Assembly (NCBI GenBank): GCA_030691505.1
Contig: JAUYEG010000146.1
Location: forward strand, 1-38,461
Reading direction: 5' to 3'
Source of the DNA: Bacillota bacterium
GTDB taxonomy: Bacteria > Bacillota > Sulfobacillia > JAUYEG01
DNA length: 38,461 bases
In this document: positions 8,221 to 14,922 of the stretch, one piece after another
Layout: every line of letters starts with the position of its first letter
How positions within the stretch are numbered: position 1 is the stretch's first letter
The notes under the pieces: generated by a model
Databases searched by the model: none
The model's input: only the letters and a program-made list of their open reading frames with translations
Told to the model about the DNA's origin: nothing
Position numbers and translations under genes: made by a program

Positions 8221-8253
8221 AGGGCGGCCCGGCCAAGCCCGCCGGGCCGCCCT
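8221..8253 (-). promoter_or_regulatory. Perfect 13-bp stem-loop between binding-protein and permease genes
   Basis: AGGGCGGCCCGGC at 8221-8233 pairs exactly with GCCGGGCCGCCCT at 8241-8253 across a seven-base loop. There is no following T-run on either strand, so it is not a classic terminator. In this position, right after the binding-protein gene, such hairpins often protect the upstream message or attenuate transcription so that more binding protein than membrane component is made. That role is inference. Confidence 0.75.
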
Positions 8254-8278
8254 GAATCAGACCTGTGCGCGTATCAGA

Positions 8279-9127
8279 CTAGCCGCTGGGCATGTCCGCC
8301 TTCCAGGGCATGGCTTCGAAGTAGTAGTCGTACCTCTCCATGTAGTCCTCATTGCCCACATACTCGGTGAGGAAGGTGTTGAGCCAGTACAGGAGATCCG
8401 CCTGCCCGGGCCGGACCGCGATGCCGAGGTTCTCGACCGTAAGTGGCTCAAGAAGGGCGAAGGTCTTGGCGGGATTATCGATCGCGTAGATGGCGATCCA
8501 GTCGAGGTCAAAGACCATGGCGGTCGCGTTACCCGACAGCACCTCCAGGCCGGCGGTCGTGGAGCCGTCCATGACCCGGATGGTGGCCTTCTTGAACAGG
8601 CGCTCAGCCGCGAAGTGACCGGTCGTGCCGTTGGACACGGAGATGACCACGCCCGCCTTGTCAAGGTCCGCAGCCTTGGTGATGTTCATACCCTTGACCT
8701 TGTCCTTGTTGACCAGTACCGCCTGGCCTGTCGCGAAGTATGGGGTCGTGAAGTTGACTTCAAGCGCACGCGATGCCTTGATGGTCATGCCCGCAATGAT
8801 GAGATCCAGCTGACCCGCCCGCAGGGCCGGAACCAATCCCGTGAAGTCTTCGATATCTTTCCACTCAGCCTTGACGCCGAGTTCCTTAGCGATGAGGTTG
8901 CCGAGGTCAATGTCAAAACCGATGAGCTTGCCGTTCTTGTCCACCATCTCAAATGGGAAATACCCGGACGACGTGCCGATGACGATCTTGCCGGCCTTCT
9001 TGATGGCGTTGATGCTCGCAAAATGGTCTACGACCGGGGCCGCCGTCTCTTTTGGCGCGCAGGCCACGGCAATGGTCGCCACCACCGCTACGATGAGCAG
9101 CAGGGGCAGGACTTTCCTGAATTTCAT
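8279..9127 (-). CDS. Polar amino-acid ABC transporter, substrate-binding lipoprotein
   Basis: This is a 282-residue extracellular binding protein (SBP_bac_3 family). Residues 1-22 are a lipoprotein signal: basic MKFRK, a hydrophobic stretch, then the lipobox VAVACA with the modified cysteine at about residue 23. The mature part starts with the family pattern (GKIVIGTSSGYFPFEMVDKNG, in two pieces), followed by GFDIDLGNLIAKELG and the binding-site segment DLIIAGMTI. The ATG at 9127 is set by a perfect AGGAGG seven bases upstream; the open frame upstream of it is not coding. First gene of the importer operon. The ligand is likely a polar amino acid; the nearby ornithine genes make a basic amino acid attractive but the sequence does not decide this. 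Confidence 0.94.
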   Translation of the reverse strand: MKFRKVLPLLLIVAVVATIAVACAPKETAAPVVDHFASINAIKKAGKIVIGTSSGYFPFEMVDKNGKLIGFDIDLGNLIAKELGVKAEWKDIEDFTGLVPALRAGQLDLIIAGMTIKASRALEVNFTTPYFATGQAVLVNKDKVKGMNITKAADLDKAGVVISVSNGTTGHFAAERLFKKATIRVMDGSTTAGLEVLSGNATAMVFDLDWIAIYAIDNPAKTFALLEPLTVENLGIAVRPGQADLLYWLNTFLTEYVGNEDYMERYDYYFEAMPWKADMPSG

Positions 9128-9563
9128 GCGGTTACCTCCTTTGCTATGTCTCAAAGCTCTTCTTGGTCGGCTGCGGCCGAAATAGCCAGGGCCTGCCTGG
9201 CACCCTGCTAAGCTCCTGGGCTGACGTCTCCCCCCTCCCATCGCCCGGCACTCTGCCAGGTCCGGCCGGCTGGCTCACGGCCCGTCGCCCGGCACTCGGC
9301 AGGCGGCACCCGCGGAGCGTGGGGCGATTGGGCTGCATCGGAGCTATCTTGGGGTGGCCGTTTCCTCGCATTGCCTAAGGTTCGACTCCATGCCGTCCGG
9401 TCCTGCCTTGGCCGCCCGTGTAGAGAGGTGGGGCCAATGGGATGATTTGGCACGCGAGATCGGCTCGGAAACAGCGTCAGCGGCCCGGCCCGGATGATCG
9501 ATCCCGTTTGGGCCTGGTGGATACGCTCCCGCAGGAAGCCAGCCGTGAGGTGAGGGCCTGGGC
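9128..9563. other. Long non-coding stretch upstream of the amino-acid importer
   Basis: About 436 bases lie between the importer's first gene and the end of the M55 peptidase gene, both on the minus strand. No convincing gene is present. It holds the AGGAGG of the binding-protein gene, a repeated 17-base word (listed separately), and the small inverted repeat CCAGG-5-CCTGG at 9187-9201. I looked for a T-box (AGGGTGG-type antiterminator) and do not see one. The importer promoter and perhaps a leader RNA should be here. Confidence 0.55.
9237..9297. repeat. Two near-identical 17-base direct repeats in the importer leader
   Basis: CCCATCGCCCGGCACTC (9237-9253) and CCCGTCGCCCGGCACTC (9281-9297) differ at one base and are exactly 44 bases apart, about four helical turns. 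They are 110 to 170 bases upstream of the binding-protein start. This spacing would place bound dimers on the same DNA face, so paired operators are possible; chance similarity in GC-rich DNA is not excluded. Confidence 0.5.
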
Positions 9564-10406
9564 CTAGATGGCACCTGACTGGCAGGCCCTGACCATGATC
9601 AACGTGCCCCACATCTGTCTGAAGGCGGCCAGGTAGTCGTCTCCCCGCACGCGCAGCGACTTGCTCCCGAGGTACTCGACCGTCGGGAACAGGCAGGCCA
9701 TTTTGACACCCGCCGTGGACTTGAAGTCAATCTCGAATTGGACGGGGCCGGGTACCTGGAACGGTTTGATTTCGCCGCGTCCCGCCCGCTCCACTGCGGC
9801 CTGGGCGCGGGCCGCGATCAGCTCGCTGCTCGCCGCCGGCGGCAGCAGGTTGGCGACCAGGCGCTCGGAGGAGGTCTTGACCTGGGCGGCCTCAATGTCG
9901 CCAAGCAGCTCCCGGGCTTCGCCGGCGACCTTGTCGTCGCCTGTGACGAGGCACACGGGCACTCCGAAGTGCCCGGCGAGCGCGGCGTTGATGCCGGTTT
10001 CGCCAAACGGGCGGCCGTTGCAGCGGATCTCATAGACGGTGTTGCCGAGCAGGGTGTGATTGAGCAGACCGTCCTCCGTTCCCTCGCGGGCATGGTAGGC
10101 GACGAAGAAAGCCGCGGCGTACTCCGGCCCGATGCCCTCCATCTGGGCAAATGGCTTGTTGCTGCCCGAGAACAGCCTGGCGTGCCTGTCGAGGTCCTCT
10201 ATGAGGATGTTGGTCATCTTGCCGTGAGCGTCCGTGACGACAAAATCGGTCGCCCCGCCGGCCATGGCACCGCGTATCGCTGCGTTGATGTCCGCGGTAA
10301 GCAGCTTGCGCATCCGGCCGTAATCGGAGGAATCAGAACCCACATGAGCCCCGACCGCGACGCCGGTTGCCCCCTCCATGTCCGCCGAGATGAAGACCTT
10401 CACCAC
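9564..10406 (-). CDS. M55 family D-aminopeptidase (DppA-like)
   Basis: This 280-residue zinc peptidase resembles Bacillus DppA, which cleaves D-Ala-D-Ala and similar D-amino-acid peptides. The metal-binding set is all visible: DME in ISADMEGATG, H60-region DAHGKM, YHAREG, the LNHT histidine, and the family-specific GETGINAAL. The start is the GTG at 10406 (a second GTG follows directly), with GGGGAGGTG upstream. Length matches the family. It stands alone in its neighbourhood, between the importer operon and the sigma factor. DppA in Bacillus is an adaptation to starvation or sporulation; here it could also supply D-amino acids to the catabolic genes nearby. Confidence 0.93.
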   Translation of the reverse strand: MVKVFISADMEGATGVAVGAHVGSDSSDYGRMRKLLTADINAAIRGAMAGGATDFVVTDAHGKMTNILIEDLDRHARLFSGSNKPFAQMEGIGPEYAAAFFVAYHAREGTEDGLLNHTLLGNTVYEIRCNGRPFGETGINAALAGHFGVPVCLVTGDDKVAGEARELLGDIEAAQVKTSSERLVANLLPPAASSELIAARAQAAVERAGRGEIKPFQVPGPVQFEIDFKSTAGVKMACLFPTVEYLGSKSLRVRGDDYLAAFRQMWGTLIMVRACQSGAI

Positions 10407-10419
10407 CCCGCACCTCCCC

Positions 10420-10444
10420 GACCAGCTTCGGATGGGGACTGGTC
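10420..10444 (-). promoter_or_regulatory. Small hairpin abutting the ribosome binding site of the M55 gene
   Basis: GACCAG (10420-10425) pairs with CTGGTC (10439-10444) across 13 bases. In the transcript it ends exactly where the GGGGAGGTG ribosome binding site of the M55 gene begins. Six base pairs is short and could be chance; a modest effect on translation initiation is possible. Confidence 0.3.
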
Positions 10445-10575
10445 TTCGGGCCAGGACGCCCCCTTACCTGCCCGGACCTGCCACAATATGGGCGTGCGGT
10501 GGGTGCGGTTGCGCGGCGTGCGCTGCGGACGGCCGCGTGGCAAGGGCCAAGAGCCGCCGGCGTTCACCCTGGGGA

Positions 10576-11223
10576 CTAATCGGCCGGGACGCCCTGGTTG
10601 AGCCACTGCGCGAGCCGCCGCAGGGCCCTGCGCTCGATGCGTGAGATGTAGGGCCGGGACACGCCCCTGATCCCCGCCACCTGCCGCTGCGTCAGAGGGG
10701 GTTGCCCTGAGAGGCCGTATCGGAGTTCGATGATCTCGCGCTCAAGTCCCGTGAGTCTGCCCACGAGGTTCCTGGCTTCCACGGCCTCCAGCCGGCGGGC
10801 GACGTCGACGGCGAGGTCCTCGCCCCTTTCGGCCAGGAAGTCAAGCATCGTGCGATCGCCGGCATCCCTGCTGAGAGGTATGTCGAGGGACACGTCCTGC
10901 CGGTGCTTCCGGTCGCGGCGGAGGAACATGCGTATTTCGTTTTCGATGCACTGGCAGGCAAAATTGGCGAACGGCGTTTGGCGCGCCGGGTCGTAGTGGT
11001 CCACAGCCTTGGTCAACCCGATCATGCCTTCAGACAGCACGTCCTCAAGGTCGCGGACCTTGCCCCGTAGGTGCTTGGTCTTGTGGGCCACCAGCCTCAT
11101 GTTGCGGGCAATGAGCTTTTCCCTGGCTATTGCGTCTCCGCAGCCAGCCAGTTTTAGGCACCTTTCCTGCTCCGTACGGGACATGGGGCGAGGAAAACCA
11201 ACGCTCAACGGGGCACCCCCCAT
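10576..11223 (-). CDS. sigK: Sporulation-type RNA polymerase sigma factor (sigma-K/sigma-E class)
   Basis: This 215-residue sigma-70-family protein has the sporulation-class region 2 (RNMRLVAHKTKH, then LSEGMIGLTKAVDHYDP and FANFACQCIENEIRMFLR, given in parts) and a region 4 helix-turn-helix (LTQRQVAGIRGVSRPYISRIE). The RLVAH and CIENEI patterns are those of the mother-cell factors sigma-K and sigma-E; RLVAH favours sigma-K. Region 3 is reduced, as in those proteins. I use the ATG at 11223, which has no good ribosome binding site; a TTG at 11208 has GGGGGGTG five bases upstream and may be the true start, while homology begins near residue 14. Little or no pro-sequence precedes region 1.2, unlike pro-sigma-K of Bacillus. 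It suggests an endospore former. Confidence 0.82.
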   Translation of the reverse strand: MGGAPLSVGFPRPMSRTEQERCLKLAGCGDAIAREKLIARNMRLVAHKTKHLRGKVRDLEDVLSEGMIGLTKAVDHYDPARQTPFANFACQCIENEIRMFLRRDRKHRQDVSLDIPLSRDAGDRTMLDFLAERGEDLAVDVARRLEAVEARNLVGRLTGLEREIIELRYGLSGQPPLTQRQVAGIRGVSRPYISRIERRALRRLAQWLNQGVPAD

Positions 11224-11340
11224 ACGCGATAGCGGTCACCAACTCTGTGTCATGGTATGGGGGAAAGAAGCGAACTGTAACTTAACTGGCCTTTTACTGC
11301 GACGGGGACTTAGAGGGTGCGACGGCGGGCCTAAACGCTG

Positions 11341-11787
11341 TCAAGCGTCCTGGCCGCGAAAGCGATCGACCACCCAGATGCCGATCATCACGAGCGGGGC
11401 GTAGAGCAATGCGTACCAGGCGCCTGTGTAGAGGAGAACGCGGACTCCCTCCGCAAGCCCGATGGTGAATACCTCGCTGCCGAGTCCCCCGCCGATGATG
11501 AGACCGGCGACCCAGGACAGGTCGGCAACGAGAAACCGGTTACGAACCGCGATCATCGAAATCAGACCGCTCAGGAGGACGACCAGCGGGATCAGGGGCC
11601 AGAGCAAGAACGGACCTGTGTCGAGTATGGCCTGCATCCACGGTATGCTGAGCACCCCGCTCCAGATTGCGACACCGGCGCCCAGCCCGGCAATGTCGCG
11701 CAAAACGGCCTGCATCGTGGGCATAGGGCGCGTCTCCTTGCCCGCATCGGGCGGGGAGCCGGCAGGGTTTGGTTCGCTGGACAACAC
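11341..11787 (-). CDS. Small integral membrane protein of unknown function
   Basis: The frame is open far upstream, but a clear GAGGAGG five bases before the GTG at 11787 fixes the start and gives 148 residues. The first 25 residues are polar (Pro/Glu/Gly-rich). Then come about four hydrophobic segments: near residues 30-50, 55-80, 85-110 and 115-140. The C-terminus is short and charged (DRFRGQDA). I recognise no family. It precedes the sigma factor gene on the same strand with a 117-base gap, so co-transcription is possible. Any link with sporulation is only suggested by position. Confidence 0.7.
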   Translation of the reverse strand: MLSSEPNPAGSPPDAGKETRPMPTMQAVLRDIAGLGAGVAIWSGVLSIPWMQAILDTGPFLLWPLIPLVVLLSGLISMIAVRNRFLVADLSWVAGLIIGGGLGSEVFTIGLAEGVRVLLYTGAWYALLYAPLVMIGIWVVDRFRGQDA

Positions 11788-11982
11788 ATAGTCCTCCTCG
11801 CAGGCAGCACGCGACTGTCCTGAACATGATACCATGCGGGGCCAAGTCAAGCGCCCCCCGCGGAAACGCTCGCTCCGGCAGCGCAACCCGCCCAGGATCC
11901 GTACAGGCGTTGTCTGAAGGTGCCAGGCATGGTAAGCTCCACATGGGCCCCCGCTTACGTCGTCTCGCCGGGAGTGGCGCCA

Positions 11983-12306
11983 ATGATTAAAGTCCGCATA
12001 TCCTCCAAGGGCCAGGTGGTCATTCCGGTCGAGGTGCGCACCCGGTACAATATCGATACCGGCACTGAGTTGGAGTTGCGCGAGGCTGCGGGGTTCATCT
12101 CCCTTCACCCGCTCCCCGAGGATCCTGTCGCCGCCGGCCGCGGTTTCCTGCGCGCGGGGCGCCAGGAGTCGCTGATCTCCCTGCTTTTGCGAGAAAGGCA
12201 ATCTTCTCCGGGCAGAGAGCCGAGGAAGGGCCGGGGGCGTGATGCGGCGGATCAGTCCAAGGCCGCCGCCGTGCAGCGGACGTTGTTCGACCCCGGGGCG
12301 CAATAA
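11983..12306 (+). CDS. AbrB/SpoVT-type DNA-binding protein (probable antitoxin)
   Basis: The first 45 of 107 residues form a swapped-hairpin AbrB domain: VRISSKGQVVIPVEVRTRY followed by TGTELELREAAGFISLHP. The remaining 60 residues are polar and basic and probably bind the partner protein. The ATG at 11983 has GGGAG eight bases upstream; the open frame before it is not homologous. It is followed 48 bases later by a PIN-domain gene on the same strand, the usual antitoxin-toxin order of VapBC modules, in which the AbrB protein neutralises the PIN ribonuclease and represses the operon. Confidence 0.88.
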   Translation: MIKVRISSKGQVVIPVEVRTRYNIDTGTELELREAAGFISLHPLPEDPVAAGRGFLRAGRQESLISLLLRERQSSPGREPRKGRGRDAADQSKAAAVQRTLFDPGAQ

Positions 12307-12354
12307 GGCTTCCGGGGCCAGCCGATCTTTTGACCGGTAGGGAGGGGCTCTGAG

Positions 12355-12828
12355 GTGCCGATCCTACCCGACCCGCAGCTTGTCGTGCTAGACTCCTCAG
12401 CGCTGCTCATCTACCTCGGTGACGAACGTGGCGCTGACAAAGTCCAGCGCGTTCTCAGCGCCGCCACCGGAGGACGCGTGTCCGTCGTCTCCCCCACCCT
12501 GTGCTACTGCGAGGCCCTGATGGTGGCCGCGCCCGAGCTCGGACCGGAAAGGATGGACGACTTCCGGGCGACTATCGAGCAACTCCCCGTCAAGGCCCTT
12601 CCTCTGGACCTCGATGCCGCGCTTGCGATCGCCGGCGCCCGGATCGCGTGGGCGCTGCAGCTGGCCGACGCGGCCGCCGCCGTGGCCGCGCAGAGGCGGG
12701 ATGCAATCCTGCTTACGGCTAACCCCCAGTTCACATCGTTTGAGCGCGCAGGCGGCCGGGTCTACTGGCTCGGCCCCGAAGAGCGCCGCAACGAACTCGT
12801 GCTCTTTGACCCTCTGGCCTGCTTCTGA
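12355..12828 (+). CDS. PIN-domain protein (VapC-like toxin)
   Basis: The protein has 157 residues and a PIN ribonuclease fold. Three of the usual acidic positions are visible: D13-region VVLDSSALLIYLG, the glutamate in LCYCEALM, and the aspartate in QLADAAAAVAA. The fourth, usually in a T-x-D-x-x-F motif, reads LLTANPQFTSF, with Asn for Asp. VapC proteins cut RNA with Mg2+ bound by these acids, so activity may be reduced; many VapC-like proteins carry this substitution. The start is GTG at 12355 after GGGAGGGG. It directly follows the AbrB gene, and its stop overlaps the Nudix start by one base (TGATG). Confidence 0.87.
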   Translation: MPILPDPQLVVLDSSALLIYLGDERGADKVQRVLSAATGGRVSVVSPTLCYCEALMVAAPELGPERMDDFRATIEQLPVKALPLDLDAALAIAGARIAWALQLADAAAAVAAQRRDAILLTANPQFTSFERAGGRVYWLGPEERRNELVLFDPLACF

Positions 12829-13349
12829 TGCGCTATACCGTCGTCCCCCGCGCGGTGGTCCTCTGCGGCCGGCACATGCTGCTCGTTCGCTCTTCTCCCG
12901 GCCTGCGGTCCCCCTCGTCGGGCCGGTGGCACCTGCCGGGCGGCGAGATACGCGCCGGGGAGAGCCCGCAGCGCGCAATTGCCCGCGTGGTGGCCGAGCG
13001 CAGCGCGCTGCGGGTAGAGGTGTGCGGCTGCCTTGATGCCCTGGTCCGCCGCGGCCCGGACCCCGAGACGGGCCGTCAGGTGCCGCTGCTGCACCTATTC
13101 TTCGTTTGCCGGCCGGCATCCGACAGCAGCCCGGACCTCCTGCCCGGCGCCGGCGCACACACGGCAGACCCGAGTGCCGAGGGACCGTCACCCGGTGAGC
13201 CGGACGCTCTGCACATCGGACCTCCCGGCGGGGCCGACTGGGGCTGGACCGACCTGGCCTCGGGACTTGGCGCGCTCAAGCACGACGTGGTCGGGGAGGC
13301 TGTGATTGAACACATCGCGGCGGCGCTCGGCCCGGACCCTCAAGCTTAG
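12828..13349 (+). CDS. Nudix-fold protein with a degenerate Nudix box
   Basis: This 173-residue protein has the Nudix fold pattern: VVPRAVVLCGRHMLLVRSS, then GRWHLPGGEIRAGESPQRA. The box that normally reads G-x5-E-x7-REUxEExGU is here G-x5-E followed by ARVVAERSALRV: the first Glu of REU is Val and the second Glu of EE is Arg. These residues bind the metal, so hydrolysis is doubtful. A Pro/Ser/Asp-rich insert (residues 90-130) follows. The gene starts one base inside the PIN gene's stop, so its translation is coupled to the AbrB-PIN pair. It overlaps the end of the convergent methyltransferase gene by four bases. Confidence 0.8.
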   Translation: MRYTVVPRAVVLCGRHMLLVRSSPGLRSPSSGRWHLPGGEIRAGESPQRAIARVVAERSALRVEVCGCLDALVRRGPDPETGRQVPLLHLFFVCRPASDSSPDLLPGAGAHTADPSAEGPSPGEPDALHIGPPGGADWGWTDLASGLGALKHDVVGEAVIEHIAAALGPDPQA

Positions 13350-14197
13350 GGGCAATCATCCCTGCCCGGCGGCCCGGGCCGCCGGTCGGCGGGATCGCGC
13401 CCCCTGTCCTTGTCACCGCTGCGATCCCTGTCACGGCTGCGGGCTGCGATCCGTTGCCGTAGCGCCTCAAAGGCGATCACCGAAGCGGCATCCGCGATGG
13501 TGAGTGACTGCGCAAACCTGCGCCCATAGGGGATGCGCAGCACTACGTCGGCCTGGTTCATGAATGACCTCGTGATGCCCCGTTTTTCCCCGCCAATGAC
13601 GAGAAACAGCGGTCCCGCGAGGTCGGCCTCGTAGATCGACCGGGCTCCCGCACCGGTCCCCGTGCAGGCCACGCGCATGCCGAGCCCTTGGAAACAGCGG
13701 GCGGCATCTGCCGCGGTAGGGGCAACCGCAACGGCGATCAGCTCGGAGGCGCCGGCCGAGACCCGGGCGACGGTTCCCCCCGCGGACATCCAGTTGCGGG
13801 GCCTGAGGACCAGCCCGTCCGCCCCGGCGGCATAAAGGGCACGGACCGCGGCCCCGAAGTCAAGCGGGTCCTCAACACCATCCAGCATCGCCACAAACGG
13901 CCGCGGGCCCGTCCCGGGCAGGTCGTGCAGGCTGCCGAACCTTCTCGGCCCGGTGACCGCCACGATGCCGCCGTGGGTTGCGCCGCTCGCCTTGGCGGCG
14001 ATGTCGCCGGCGCCGACCCGCTCGACACGGATGCCGCGCACCTGCGCCAGGGCCGATACGGCCAGCACCTCGGGGTTGGTCGTGTCCTCCTGAACGTAGA
14101 CGGCTTCGATATCCCTGCTTTTCGCCTCGATCACGGCACGGACCGAGATGTGCCCCTCAAGGACGGCTGTGACGCCTTTAGGCTGCCCTGTCTCCAT
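13346..14197 (-). CDS. SPOUT (TrmH/SpoU family) RNA 2'-O-methyltransferase
   Basis: The protein has 283 residues: an N-terminal substrate-binding domain (residues 1-95) and a knotted SPOUT domain. Motif 1 reads MLDGVEDPLDFGAAVRALYAAG (in parts), motif 2 LFLVIGGEKRGI, and motif 3 RRFAQSLTIADAASVIAFEALRQR (in parts). Motif 1 has Asp where DPxNxG normally has Asn, and motif 3 has SLTIA for SLNVA, so two conserved asparagines are changed. The C-terminal 35 residues are an Arg/Asp-rich tail of RDRD and GDKDRGRD type, possibly for RNA binding. Start: ATG at 14197; an AGGGGAGGGG lies about 14 bases upstream, slightly far. Last gene of the minus-strand run that starts with the GlcD-like gene. Confidence 0.85.
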   Translation of the reverse strand: METGQPKGVTAVLEGHISVRAVIEAKSRDIEAVYVQEDTTNPEVLAVSALAQVRGIRVERVGAGDIAAKASGATHGGIVAVTGPRRFGSLHDLPGTGPRPFVAMLDGVEDPLDFGAAVRALYAAGADGLVLRPRNWMSAGGTVARVSAGASELIAVAVAPTAADAARCFQGLGMRVACTGTGAGARSIYEADLAGPLFLVIGGEKRGITRSFMNQADVVLRIPYGRRFAQSLTIADAASVIAFEALRQRIAARSRDRDRSGDKDRGRDPADRRPGPPGRDDCP

Positions 14198-14241
14198 GGT
14201 CGCCGCCAGCCCCTCCCCTTGCAGCGCTAATCCAAGCTGGC

Positions 14242-14922
14242 TTACCTGGCCCCGCGAATCCCACCACGGGACCAGATCAGGGCCCCGGTCGGGCACGCAG
14301 CCGCGCACGCGGGGCTGCCGCCGCACAGGTCGCAGACCCAGGCCTTACCCTCAAGAAGCAGAGGACCGCCGAAGGCGCACACCCCGGCGCATTCCCCACA
14401 CCCAGTGCACCGCTCGTGGTCTGCGCATACGGCCCGCGTCGCTTCGTGGCGACTCAGAGCGCCCTGCGGGCACGCCGTCACGCAACGGGCCACGCCGCAC
14501 TGCCGGCACACGAGCGGCCCGGGCAGGCGGATCAGGGCCGGCACCGACGGACAGGCCTGAACGCAGGCGCCGCAGCTGTCGCACCGGCCCTCCTCAACAA
14601 GCATGCGCGGGACCAGGCGCCCCGAGTCCGCGTGCTCCGCCGCCACAGCGCCGGCGCGGACCCTCCGGACCCGCCAGACCACCCGCCCGTTGGGGTCGGG
14701 ACAGGTGATCAGATCGGTATGCGGCATCCAATCGTTGGGCTCGACGATCTCCCGTTCCTTGGCCACCAGCATCGGCAACATGGCGCTGAGCGCCCAAATA
14801 CAGACGAATTTGCCCGCGGGGACGAACAGCTTGCCCGCCCGGACCTCAAAGTAGTCCCCGGGCCGGTGCGGCAGGTCGCAGAAACCCCGCACCTCCTGGA
14901 CCTCGACACGCAGGTCATACAC
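14242..14922 (-). CDS. TIGR04076-like domain fused to a four-cluster ferredoxin domain
   Basis: The protein has 226 residues. Residues 1-100 resemble the small uncharacterised TIGR04076 family: YDLRVEVQEVRGFC, GDYFEVRAGKLFVP, FVCIWALSAMLPML and LITCPDPNGRVVWRVRR in order. Residues 115-220 hold four cysteine clusters of the DMSO-reductase-subunit-B kind: CDSCGACVQACP, CRQCGVARCVTACP, CTGCGECAGVCAF and CDLCGGSPACAAACP. Each could carry a [4Fe-4S] centre. I choose the GTG at 14922, with AGAGGA about ten bases upstream inside the preceding gene; it overlaps the GlcF-like gene by eight bases. The coupling suggests that it passes electrons from the GlcD/GlcF pair to another carrier. The role of the TIGR04076 part is unknown. 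Confidence 0.82.
   Translation of the reverse strand: MYDLRVEVQEVRGFCDLPHRPGDYFEVRAGKLFVPAGKFVCIWALSAMLPMLVAKEREIVEPNDWMPHTDLITCPDPNGRVVWRVRRVRAGAVAAEHADSGRLVPRMLVEEGRCDSCGACVQACPSVPALIRLPGPLVCRQCGVARCVTACPQGALSRHEATRAVCADHERCTGCGECAGVCAFGGPLLLEGKAWVCDLCGGSPACAAACPTGALIWSRGGIRGAR

Noticed and set aside
8120-9211. Plus-strand frame of 363 codons opposite the importer genes
   Set aside because: It mirrors the binding-protein gene, which has a lipobox and a perfect ribosome binding site; the frame has no protein-like signature.
9384-9394. tRNA-like T-arm word GGTTCGACTCC
   Set aside because: The neighbouring bases do not form the five-pair T stem, and no anticodon or acceptor stem can be found upstream.
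11252-11259. CATACCAT on the minus strand as a possible sigma-E -10 box before the sigma factor gene
   Set aside because: It matches the -10 box well, but the base run at the proper -35 distance (TTACAGT) is a poor match, so I do not call a promoter.
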